DNA of 64,000 nucleotides, taken from NCBI RefSeq assembly GCF_003945595.2, contig NW_024104300.1, positions 1,054,001 to 1,118,000 of the forward strand, written 5' to 3'. A model generated the notes under the pieces. It ran no database searches. It was not told the origin of the DNA and saw only the letters and a program-made list of their open reading frames with translations. The translations under genes were made by a program, and so were the position numbers. The DNA comes from Pipra filicauda (taxonomy: Eukaryota > Chordata > Aves > Passeriformes > Pipridae). Below are positions 25,205-35,598 of this stretch, piece after piece (within the stretch, counting starts at the first letter, position 1; every line of letters starts with the position of its first letter).

Positions 25205-25735
25205 TCATGAGTGAAGTGGTGATTGGTGCTGCCTCGGCCACAGTGACCACGAGGCAATCGAGTTTAAAATATTTGTTTACAGGAGAAAAAGTGCCAGCAA
25301 AACTTCAGCCCTGGACATGAGAAAAACTGATTTCAAGCTGCTCAGGGAACTAGTTAGTGAGGTGGGGAAAATGCTTTTGGAGGTGCTGGGATCCATCAGT
25401 GCTGGACACTTTTTAAGCACCACTTCCGAAGAGCACAGGAGCAACCGATTCCAAAATGTCCAAAGTCAAGCAGGCACAAAGGGTTATAGTAAATGAGGGA
25501 ACATCAGACTGGCGACCTGTCACTCCTGTGGTTCTGCAGGGCTGCATTGTAGGCTCTGTGCTCTTCAACTTCTTACTAAACGACTTGGACACAGGACTCA
25601 AAGGTATACTAAATAAGTTTGCTGATGATGCAAAATTGAGAGGAGCTGTTGGCTCCCTCAGAGGTAGAGAGACCCTGAAGAGAGACCTTGACAAATATGA
25701 GGGCTGAACAGTCATTAACCATTGCAACTCCATTG
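25205..25735 (+). mobile_element. CR1 LINE fragment with internal deletion
   Basis: Plus-strand CR1. Positions 25205-25440 match the end of the endonuclease region and the start of the linker (GTGACCACGAGGCAATCGAG corresponds to the S-D-H-E area). At about 25450 the sequence jumps to the reverse-transcriptase palm, so most of the linker and the fingers are missing. Both element ends are lost as well. Confidence 0.82.
25456..25707 (+). pseudogene. CR1 reverse transcriptase palm fragment
   Basis: An 83-codon frame contains DWRPVTPVVLQGCIVGSVLF (motif B area), LLNDLDTGLKGILNKFADDA with an intact catalytic F-A-D-D box, and LRGRETLKRDLDKYEG. It is open but only a fragment, without fingers or thumb, so it cannot make an active enzyme. 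Confidence 0.85.
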
Positions 25736-27282
25736 CACAGGGTGACATAATACCTGCTTCAGTGACAGCAAACTAATGACTTGTATGGCTTAGTTTCAGA
25801 GCCTGGACTTGTTCTGACCTCACTTTTTGCAATTGCAATATGTCTTTTCAGTTGCTGCTGCGTCCTTCAGCACATCATTGTGACTTTTCAACTTGAAGCC
25901 ACTATTGACAATGTCAATATTTGACCTTTTTTTAACCTGTCACTCTCTTGCTCTTCCTCGAACCCATCTTCCTCCTGCCTGCATACGAACTCATTTTGAA
26001 GCTGAGATGACTTCCCTAAAAAACCAAAGATTTATTTATTTATTTTGATGCAAGCTCTCATAAAAAGCAATTTGTAGAGAGATTATAAAAGTTTCTTTCT
26101 CGAGGGCTGGATGCAGCACCGGAGTTGCTTGCAAGGACCAACTTCCCAAACAAGATCCATTCACAGGTTTTGGGTGAAAATTTTGTGTCCTAAAGATCTG
26201 TAATTATTTTATGACTTCTACTGCCTTGGACATTGAGATATTTACTCTGTGAATATCATAGTTAACAAAGAACTACGTAATTAATTTGATTCTACTGAAA
26301 GTAGACTTTGATTAATTCACTGTTGACAAGGACAGGCATCAGAGAGTAGTTGCTGTGCGCTGACTCTTGCTCTACAATGCCAAAAGGCACTGCATGTTTT
26401 CTAAGCAATTGGAAACTGGAGCAGCATGTCACATCTACTTCCCAGAGCCCTGGGAGAGCGGGGGAAGAATTTCCTGCCAGAATGTAAGAGGCATTGCATA
26501 TCTGGGCCATTGGTGGAGCCTTGACAAAGTACAAGCTGGCTGTGGACCAGAATCTGCCATTTAAAATAATTTTATGCCTGGTTTAACATGTTGGAAACAC
26601 ATAAGCAGTAGCAACTAGGACGCAAATAAAATTGTTCAACATCAGCCATTGCTTTCACGACATGGAAGAATTAATTTGAAAAACGTCTCAAAATATATGT
26701 GGGATTTTATGCATGTAGCAGGTTTAGATTTGTGTTTGCACTGCTTGGCAGATACTGCTGTCATTTTACAACATAAAACAGCATTATAGTTAAAAAATAA
26801 ACGACAGTCCACTCCTATTGCCAGTCACCTTCACTTTTCCTTTCTTTCTTTCTTTCTATATTTTTTCTGCTTTCTTTGTAATACCTTTTAGTAATTTGGG
26901 ATGATTCTTACTGATAAGTCTTATTTGGAGAAAATGGAAAGAAGGAAAGAAGATGACTGAGACAAAGCAAAAAAAGTAAGAAATAAAGTAGAATGTAGAA
27001 TATAATGCTATTGTCAGAGACTTGACTTAAAAAGAAAAGCACTTACTTTTAAAGCAACGTAGAGAAGGTAGGTTGCAACTTTTTATTGTTTTCCTGTTTA
27101 ACTTCTGTCAATTTATTCAAGATCTTTTCAAAAGAGTTGTTTTTCTTTTCTTTTTAAATGTCTGGGCTGTTGAGTTGAGGTTTTCTGTTCCCTTGTTTGA
27201 TAGTAAGTGCTTTGTACACTTAAGAATTTTATCATATGGACAGTTATGAGAGAACCGCATTAGTGGCATTTTCTGCACTTAA
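25736..27282. other. Unique DNA, no gene seen
   Basis: It holds an ATTT run near 26031-26049 and a (CTTT)n run near 26838-26858. No repeat family or exon recognised. Confidence 0.6.
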
Positions 27283-27490
27283 TCATAGAATCATTTAGGT
27301 TGAAAATGGCCTCTAAGATCATCGAGTCGAACCATAAACGTAACACTGCCAAGTCCACCCCTAAACCATGTCCCTAAATGCCATATCTATGTGTCTTTTA
27401 AATACCTCAAGGGGTGGTATTCTCAATCACATCCTTGGGCAGTCTGTTTCGTGATGAAGAATTTTTTCCTATCCAATCTAAACTAACATT
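27283..27490 (-). mobile_element. CR1 3'-UTR fragment
   Basis: On the minus strand this ends in the CR1 hallmark: AACCTAAATGATTCTATGAT at the very 3' end. It is preceded by the typical segment that reads on the plus strand TCGAGTCGAACC, CCACCCCTAAACCATGTCCC and GGGCAGTCTGTT. About 200 bp; no coding part is left. Confidence 0.9.
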
Positions 27491-29154
27491 TTAGTTTTGA
27501 TTAGATGATTTGTAAAAAAGTTTCTTGTTTCTTTTCTCAAAAAGAAAAAAAAATTATTTTTTTGGCATCACTTCCTACTGCTCCTTTAACCAACTCAAAC
27601 CACGGAATGTGGGATTCTAGAGGGACATAGAGATGCTCATTTGCTAATTTGCAAGAACTGCATTCTCCTTGGGATGGATTTTTCTTGCTTCGCTCGTTCA
27701 GTTTCAATTAGATGTTAGCATAGGTGTCAAGATGTACTACAGTGTGGCTAGTTGGCTCTGAAATATTTTGTCAACATTCTTCAAATGCTTTGGGATCTAT
27801 GCAAGTTTCATTACAGTCTATACATACCTGAGATGATACACAGATGGGACAATGCTATTGTCTTGCTGCTTCCTGGATAGATCTAGAAAATCTTAGAATT
27901 GTTGTTAATTTTTTGAATGGGCTGTGGCCTTACAGACAAATCATCCATTTGAGCAAGGAGGAGCTTGTTATTAAGGCTACCAGCTCACCCTGACATACTT
28001 AGTATGTGCAATTGCCACTATATTTTAGGATGAGTTCTTACAAAATGGTGTGTTATCACTTGTTTTCTGTAAGTGGTTTCATGGAACATTAGGATACAAT
28101 TGTTGCAGTTTATTGCACTGTCTTCTTGTGTGGTCTCTTGAGTTTAATATATGTTATTAACATGGGTGAGAAGGTCAAAGGTTTTGTGATACATTAGTCC
28201 TCAGCCTTTTTTTTTTTTTTTTTAAGATTTAATTTTCTTAGCTTCATGCATACCTGTTGGTGATGCATATCTTTTGGTGATCCAGTCTACTACAGTAGTA
28301 TATAAATAAAAGCTGCACCTGTAAGTGAGGCAAGCTCTGAAAATGCCTGGCTGAAATTCAGCTACTACCCTCATGGCAGTTTTCAGAAGCCCATTTTCCT
28401 AGAGTCAACTTTAGTCCTCCCTCTTATGTGAATGGGACCTCTCTTCGTTGCAGAGGGATGATGGAAAGAACCATTGAAAGGGTCAGATGTGCTGCTGTGC
28501 GGGTCAAGTCTCTGTCTAAGTCAGCTTCTCTCCTTAACAGAATCATAAAATACAGCATATGGGAAACCACAGACATGACCAACTGAACTGTGGCTAAGTT
28601 GCATGTTAGTAAAAGACAACATCTGCTGTGTAATTCTTGTCAAAAACCAATACTAATCTCATTGAATCTGTATTTCATATGAGCTAATTTTCTCATTTTC
28701 CTTAGCTCAACAGGCGTGGTTAAAATACTGTTTGCTAGGCAAGATATGTACTACTAAGATTAACTGAAATGTCCTATGTTAAACCCCAGGCTCACTCAGC
28801 TAGTTTAAAGGGGAAGGGTACTTAGATTTGCTCTGGTGGTGCATGGAAGAAACAACAAAAGTCTCAGGAGGCTGAATAACTTGTAAACTTTAGAATATTA
28901 AGCTCGAATAAGGTAATTGGCAAATCTTAAAACAACATCCAAAGTAAGACACTTCACAAAGTTTTGACTTACCAAACTCTAACCCATCGAACTTTAAGTT
29001 GTCCAGATTTCAAGAAGAGGAAATTAGGAGAAGAAAGAGAGAGAGAGAGGAAAAGTAAAAGGAGAGAGAAAGATACATATAGTTAGTGCCCAAGATCCAG
29101 CATGATCTCCGCTGCTTGCAAATCCAAGGCTGTTGTGTGCATCCGGGTCACGAA
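27491..29154. other. Unique DNA, no gene seen
   Basis: It holds a T-run at about 28207-28223 and a short (GA)n run at about 29034-29050. No repeat family recognised. Confidence 0.6.
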
Positions 29155-29597
29155 CCCTCCATGATGAGGGGCTTTGAGGGGAAGCTTTACGAGGAATGGC
29201 TGAGGTCACTTGGTCTGTTGAGCCTTGAGGAGACTGAGGGGAGACTTCATTGCAGTCTACAACTTCCTCATGAGGGGAAGAGGAGGGGTAGGCACTGATC
29301 TCTGCAGTGAGCAGTGACAGGACCAGAGGGAATGGCCTGAAGTTGTGGCAGGGGAAGTTCAGGTTGGATATTAGGAAAAGGTTCTTTACCCAGAGGGTGG
29401 CAGGTAACCGGAACAGGCTTCCCAGGGAAGTGGTCACAGCATCAAGCCTGCCAGAGTTCAAGAAGAGTTTGGACAACACTCACAGGCACATGGTGTAACT
29501 CTTGGGAATGGTCCTGTGCAGGGCCAGAAGTTGAACTTCATTGATACTTGTGTGTTCCTTCCAACTCAGGATAGGATATTCTATGATTCTATGATAA
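29155..29597 (+). mobile_element. CR1 3'-end fragment with intact tail
   Basis: Plus-strand CR1 fragment covering the last codons of ORF2 and the 3' UTR. It starts around ATGATGAGGGGCTTTGAGGG. It includes GGAAGTTCAGGTTGGATATT, the CCAGAGGGTGGCAGG block and CTTCCAACTCAGGATAGG, then ends with the octamer-type tail TTCTATGATTCTATGA. Preservation of the tail shows a normal CR1 3' end with 5' truncation. Confidence 0.92.
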
Positions 29598-29604
29598 TAC
29601 ACTA

Positions 29605-30069
29605 ATGTTTTGGTTGTTCTTAAGTAGTGCATATGCTAAGTCAAGGACTTTTTCAGTCTATTCTGCTTTGCTAGTGAGGAGATACAAAAAAAGCTGGAAG
29701 GGAGCATACCCAGGACAGGTGACACAAACTGGCCAAACACCATAGAACACCATGTCCAGTATAAAAATTTAGGAAGTTACCTGGAAGAGGGGGGCAATAT
29801 GGATTCAGGGATCGGATCTGGCATCAGTCAGTGGGTGTTCAGCAATTGTATTGTGCACCTCATGTTTTTCCCTGGGTTTTACCCATTAAAAAAAATAAAA
29901 TTAAACTGTTCTTATTATCCTTCACTTTGTTTCCGTTATTAAACTGTTCTTATGTTAACCTACAAGTTTTCCTTTTGGTTCTCTTTCCCATTCCACTGTG
30001 GTGGGGGTGCGCTGGGGGGTAAGCGAGAGGCTGTGTGGTGCTTAGTTGCCAATTGGGCTTAAACCATGA
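29605..30069 (+). mobile_element. Avian ERV LTR, 5'-truncated
   Basis: Plus-strand LTR remnant. It begins near CACTAATGTTTTGGTTGTTC and includes GCTAAGTCAAGGACTTTTTC, a possible TATA box (TATAAAAA near 29760) and two ATTAAA signals. It ends GGTGCTTAGTTGCC...TTAAACCATGACA at 30069, a 3' end I recognise from bird ERVL-type LTRs. The segment ATTAAACTGTTCTTAT is duplicated (about 29900-29955), doubling the polyadenylation signal. The 5' terminus is missing, it abuts the CR1 tail on its left, and no viral coding sequence is present. Confidence 0.72.
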
Positions 30070-31200
30070 CAGTCAGTTAAGCCAGTGTTATAAAGATACA
30101 GAAATTGATAAAAACTAAAATGATTAAAAAACTAGAAGGATAGAGTGGTAAAAATGATAAAATGATAAGTTATAAAAGATAAGGTGTGTTTATCTTTTCC
30201 AGTTGCAAACCACCTCACACTTTAAGTCTGTATACTGCTGAAATGGCACCCTGTTTAGTTCAGTATTTGCTGGTACTTGAATTTTCTTAGATAGATGTGC
30301 ACTATAGCCAATTTTAAGCCAGTAGTAGAAACTTGGATTTCTTTCAAGCAATCCTTTGATTTCTGCCAGAAGAGTCCTGTTCAGAGTATCTTTGTTTGGC
30401 ACTGCATTGTGCTACTTTAGCATATGGCAAATGATCAATCCCTTGCTGTTACTGCTAATGTTACATTTGCTTCTAAGGGAAGGAGAAGGTGCAGCTTCTT
30501 GTAACTGGAGAATCAGGAAATGTTGCTGATGAAGTGTCATGGTCTCAAGTGGCTGTTGCATATTTTCTGAGAAACGGCATTGCATGTGTAACTTCCAGCA
30601 TTCCTGAGAAGGTCTGTGAGAAGAGTTCAATAATCAAAACATCAGAAAGATGCACTGGAAAATGGTCTTATTTCAAAATTGGTCGGTATGACTACTACTT
30701 CATATTTCCACCTTTGTCATTTCAACGTACTTCTAGCTGATATTAGCATCTGCATCTAGAGTGAGTGGAGATTAACACAGCATGTCATTTGAAAGCCGTG
30801 ATTGTAAATGTCCAGCTGGAATGCACATTTGCTTTAGTTCCATTAATTCTGCAAGAAGAGACATATGAAATAATGTGAAGGTAGGAGGAAGAGAAAATAG
30901 AACTGAAAATAAGAAATCTTATGTTGTAAAGTTCATTGCCTAGTGGATATTGCTAAGACCAGTTGTTAACCTAAAATTCCAGGAATATATTAAAATTTTT
31001 AGAAGTTACAGACCTTCCAAATTGATTTCTGTACTTAGAATACTGAAGTCCAAGCTGAAGATAAAAATGCTGACACCAAACAGTGGGCACCTTTTAAAAC
31101 AGTTTTTACATTCTTCATTTGGATTTTGTTTAGTGAGATTACAGACCACAGTCTCAGTAACTCCAGGTAAGCTTTAACTCTAATCCTTTCATTACAAGTG
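30070..31200. other. Unique DNA, no gene seen
   Basis: AT-rich. An 83-codon frame at 30489-30740 shows no family. Nothing else is recognised. Confidence 0.6.
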
Positions 31201-31438
31201 TCACTACACTACGTAGGAGACGTGTTTTAAGGATGCTGGATGAGGCACTCTGGGAGTTGTAGTCCCAAATGTACTCCAATACACATGGGCAGTGAGATAC
31301 CCCATGGTGGTTGGTCAGGGGAATCACGTGCTGTTTTAAAGGGCATATTAAAGATGTTGTTTGCTTCCAATAAACAAATTTGTGTGGTTGAACCCTCAGC
31401 TATCTGGGTCATGTGAGTTTATTATTTATTATATTAAT
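31201..31438 (+). other. Unidentified promoter- or LTR-like segment
   Basis: This stretch carries a ZNF143-like motif (31244-31265), an E-box CACGTG (31325-31330) and an AATAAA (near 31370). It was later split from its continuation (35611 onward) by the LINE insertion. It may be part of an old LTR or another repeat, but I do not recognise the family and no termini are clear. Confidence 0.25.
31244..31265 (-). promoter_or_regulatory. ZNF143/SBS-like motif
   Basis: The minus strand reads GGACTACAACTCCCAGAGTG followed by CC, close to the ACTACAATTCCCAGAATGC-type motif bound by ZNF143 at vertebrate promoters and loop anchors. It is also known inside repeats. Binding is inference. Confidence 0.4.
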
Positions 31439-31450
31439 AAACACCATAGC
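31439..31450. repeat. Target-site duplication, left, of full-length LINE
   Basis: AAACACCATAGC recurs exactly at 35599-35610, immediately after the conserved 3' end of the element. It marks the 5' end of the insertion. Confidence 0.82.
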
Positions 31451-32246
31451 CCCTGGCCCTGGCGACCAGCCACTCCTGGCACTCCAGCCACCTCCGGTGG
31501 CTGCCACGGAGAAGGGGAGAAGAGACAAGGAACTTTGGAGCGCATAGAAGTTTGCCAGTCCAATTTGGGGGAGGGGTCTGGCGGGCCGAAGGATCTCAAT
31601 GGGGAGGAAACCTGTGTATCCCTATGTGGTTGCGAGCTATGCTGGCGATGATACATGCTGTCGGCAGGGTCTCCCATGCCAGACAGGTCAAAACCGAAGG
31701 GTCAGATATAATATGTCCATGGGCAGGATGGGCTCACTAGTCTTCTGGCAACCATCCTAGGAGAAGGACAACTCTAATTTCCAAACCTGGGCAGGTGGAG
31801 CTCGCTTAGCCCTGTAAGGCCATCCATCTAAGAGAAGGACACTCTAAGTAAACCTGTGTCCTGAGGACCTCGCTGCCACCGTCCAAGCTCACTTGGCCCT
31901 GGCAGATGAACCTTGGGATTAAAGGGTGGGTTCAGTTCCACGCATACTGCATCTCACCTAAAAAATCCACTGTGCAGGCTTGAAGGCCTTACTCACATTT
32001 GCAAAGCCCTGTAGCGACGGGCGAGGGTCGAAATGGCAGGTGAAAGATGCACTGGAAGCCGCAGACCCAACCCTGCATGCAGGCGGTTCAGGATATTGGT
32101 CATTAGGGACTGACCAGAGATGACAGTCTCTTGGGGCAACACCCTGAATGTCCAAGCAGCCTTTTCAAGGACAGCACTGCTTGCTCCACTCGGAGAGGGG
32201 CCTAGAAAAGGTGGCCTAAACAAAACTCATCTCCACCTTCACCCGG
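31451..32246 (+). promoter_or_regulatory. 5' leader of full-length RTE-like LINE
   Basis: About 0.8 kb without a convincing long frame, richer in GC and CpG than the host DNA around it. The first 60 bases are structured: CTGG-CGA-CCAG (about 31461-31471), then an 8-bp hairpin CAGCCACC-TCC-GGTGGCTG at 31485-31503. Two degenerate tandem blocks, each holding GAGAAGGACA(A)CTCTAA and AAACCTG, follow at about 31751-31819 and 31820-31900. An internal promoter is expected here in a full-length LINE. A 5' self-cleaving ribozyme is conceivable but not shown. Confidence 0.5.
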
Positions 32247-35200
32247 TTGGTTAACTGCAGGCCAACGGGCATCTTCTTCCAGTGCGGTCGCACAAAGATC
32301 AAAAGACAATGGCATGCACCTGCCTCCAAAGGTATACCCAAATTGACTCTCGCATGCTGGAATATCAGAACCATGCTTGATTCTGCGGATAGTGGACGTC
32401 CTGAGCATTGCTCTGCCCTAATTGCCCATGAACTGTCACGTCTCAGCATTGACATTGCTGCTCTCAGTGAAGTTCGCCTTCACGAGGAAGGCAGCCTCAG
32501 AGAACATGGTGCCAGTTACACACTCTTTGGTCAGGTAAACCCAGAACTGAAAAGCATCTCTCAGGAGTTGGCTTCATGATTAAAAATTCTATTGTTCCTA
32601 AACTCGAAAATCTGCTGACAGGTCACTCTGACCGCATTATCTCCTGATGCCTTCTACTACACAACAAGCAACACGTTGTCCTCTTTAGTATATATGCCCC
32701 AACTCTCCAAGCAGACCCTGCTGAAAAAGATAAATTTTACACCAACCTGTGCCGCCTTACCCAGAAGGTTCCTGTAGATGACAAGATCATTATCCTTGGT
32801 GATTTCAACGCTAGAGTAGGAAAGAACTTTGAAGCCTGGAAAGGAGTATTAGGCAAGCATGGTGTTGGAAACTGCAATGATAATGGTCGACTTCTGCTAG
32901 AATTCTGTGCGGAGCAACAGCTCACCATCACTAATCCTATCTTTCAGCAGAAAAATAGTCTGAAGACAACCTGGATGCATCCTAGATCTAAGCATTGGCA
33001 CCTCATCGATTATGTTTTGGTGTGATGGAGAGATGTTCGCGATGTCCACCACACCTGTGTGATGCCCAGTGCAGAATGCCAAACAGACCATCGACTGGTG
33101 CGCTGTAAACTTAAATTTAAACTTAAGTTCAAACCTAAAAAAGGCAGTATCCCAAGGGGAAGACTTCAAGTTAACAATCTCCAATCAGCCACAGTGAGAG
33201 ACAGATTCCAGGCAAATCTTCAAACTAGGCTCGAAAACCATTCGATAGATTCTGTACATGCCTCTCCTGAAACACTTTGGCACCATATTAAAAACAGTAT
33301 CCTGCAGTCCTCTGAAGAATCTTTAGGGTTCTCCTTCAAGAAGAACAAGAACTGGTTTAATGAAAACAACAAAGAGATCCAGGAATTGTTGAGGGAGAAG
33401 AGATCTGCTCACCAAGCACACCTTGCACTGCCATCCTGTCACGCAAGAAAAGCAGCTTTTCATCTTGCATGCAGCAAGCTCCAACAGAAGCTCTGCGACA
33501 TCCAAAACAAGTGGTGGATCGATCTAGCTGAAAAAACTGAATTATGTGCAGATACGGGTGATCACAGAGGATTCTATGAGGCCCTGAAAACAGCATATGG
33601 GCCTACACGCCAAGTCCAAAGCCCTCTACTCAGCGCTGATGGTCAAACACTTCTGATGGATAAAACCTCCATTCTGAATCGTTGGTCTGAACACTTTCAG
33701 ACCCTTTTCAGTACTAGCCATGTAGTCCAAGACTCAGCTATTCAGTCCATCACAGAACTGCCGGTGAAGAATGAATTGGATACTGCCCCCACTTTAGGAG
33801 AAACCATTAAGGCCCTACAGCAGGTGAAAACTGGCAAGGCCGCTGGGGTTGATGGAATTCCACCCGAAGTCTGGAAACATGCACTCCATGTTAAATTTCA
33901 CGAATTTGTGATGCACTGTTGGGAACTAGGTGAACTACCATCAGACCTTCGAGATGCAGTCATCATCACTTTGTATAAGGAGAAAGGAATTAAATCAGAC
34001 TGTTCAAATTACTGTGGTATTACTCTGCTCTCCATTGCTGGCAAAATCCTGGCAAGAATACTCTTGAACACACTAATACCCGCTATAGCAGAAGGAATTC
34101 TACCTGAAAGCCAATGTGGTTTCAGAGCCAACAGGAGTACCACAGACATGGTATTTGTTCTCAGACAACTGCAACAGAAGTGCAGGGAACAGAACAAAGG
34201 TCTCTATGTAACCTCTGTTGACCTCACCAAAGCTTTCGATACTGTGAGCAGAAAAGGTCTATGGCAGATTTTGGAACGTTTAGGATGTCCCCCCAAGTTC
34301 CTTAAAATGATCATCTCACTCCATGAGAATCAGCACGGCCAAGTCAGATATAGTGATGCACTTTCTGAGCCCTTTCTAATAACTAATGCTGTGAAACAAG
34401 GCTGTGTTCTCACACCAACTGTATTCACAGTCTTTTTCAGCATGATGCTCCAAAGGGCCACAGCAGACCTCGATGATCAGGACGGTATCTACATCTGATA
34501 CTGTACTGATGGAAGCCTTTTCAACCTAAGGCGACTGAAGGTCCACACTAAGACCTTAAACCATCTTGTCCGGGAGCTGCTCTGTGCTGATGATGCCGCC
34601 CTTGTTGCTCACACAGAAGCAGCTCTGCAGCGTTTAACATCCTGCTTTGCAGATGCTGCTGAGCTTTTTGGGCTGGAAGTCAGTTTAAAGAAGACAGAAG
34701 TTCTCTATCAACCGGCACCTCAGGAAGTCCCCCATCATCCCCACATCACCATTGGCGAATCAGAGCTCAAATCAGTCCAGCAGTTTAATTACCTAGGCAG
34801 CCTCATCTCCTCGGATGGTAAGATTGACGGAGAGATAGACAACAGGTTGGCAAAGGCATACAGTGCTTTCGGAAAACTTCATAAAAGAGTTTGGCGAAAT
34901 ACACACTTGAAGAAAAGTACCAAGATCAGTGTTTACAGAGCCATAGTGCTGTCTACTCTTTTATATGGTTCCGAATCATGGGTCATCTACCGCCACCACC
35001 TGCGTCTCCTAGAACGCTTCCATCAACGCTGTCTCTGCACAATCCTAAACATTCATTGGTCAGATTATGTGACTAACACATCAGTTCTAGAACAAGCAGC
35101 AATCACAAGTATTGAGGCCATGTTACTGAGAACACAGCTGCTCTGGGCAGGACACGTCTCAAGGATGAAGGATCACTTCCTCCCTAAGATCCTGCTTTAT

Positions 35201-35496
35201 GGTGAACTTGCCACTGGCTGCCGCAAGAGAGGAGCCCCAAAGAGGAGATACAAGGACTCCCTGAAACAACATCTCAGCCTTGGCCATATTGATCAACGTA
35301 ACTGGTTTACTCTGGCCTCCAATTCGGAGGCCTGGAGACACACCATCTATAATGCTACTGATACCTTTGAGAACGCACGCAGGATCACTCTTGAGGAGAA
35401 AAGGCAACGCAGAAAGAATCGTGTCTTGCAGAATTTACCATCTAAGGAGTCTTTCTGCTGTGCCTTTTGCAACCGGACATGCCTATCTCGAATTGG

Positions 35497-35544
35497 CCTC
35501 TTTAGCCACCAGCAAGCTGACCTCTTTAGCCACCAGCTTGTAAC
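35497..35544 (+). repeat. 24-nt tandem duplication in the LINE C-terminus
   Basis: Two 24-nt units begin CCTCTTTAGCCACCAG at 35497 and 35521 and encode LFSHQQAD then LFSHQLVT. The other two copies have one unit. Together with a nearby small deletion this removes the final Cys of the Cys/His motif and shifts the frame past the normal stop, giving an extended tail ending SFVKPSHD. Confidence 0.8.
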
Positions 35545-35570
35545 AAACGTGGATAGAGCCCTCCCCAAAT

Positions 35571-35584
35571 CTTCGTTCGTGAAG
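35571..35584 (+). other. 3'-terminal stem-loop of RTE-like LINE (copy 2)
   Basis: CTTCG-TTCG-TGAAG: a five-pair stem with one G-T wobble and a TTCG loop, 14 nt from the 3' end. The change relative to copy 1 keeps pairing. Confidence 0.6.
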
Positions 35585-35598
35585 CCCAGCCATGATTG

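Larger units (their letters stand above)
31451..35598 (+). mobile_element. RTE-like LINE, apparently full length (copy 2)
   Basis: A non-LTR retrotransposon of about 4.15 kb, bounded by a perfect 12-bp direct repeat. Its order is a GC-richer leader (31451-32246), an APE-type endonuclease, a reverse transcriptase, a C-terminal Cys/His stretch, a very short 3' UTR with a stem-loop, and no poly-A tail. One open frame covers both enzyme domains, and no separate ORF1 is evident. This architecture and the motifs differ from CR1 and match the RTE clade. In birds that suggests the AviRTE group, known from a patchy set of bird orders and filarial nematodes; the name is inference. Damage is limited to one frameshift, three TGA codons and a small duplication, so this is a recent but probably dead copy. 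Two relatives sit at 24496-25029 and 50378-50482. Confidence 0.88.
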
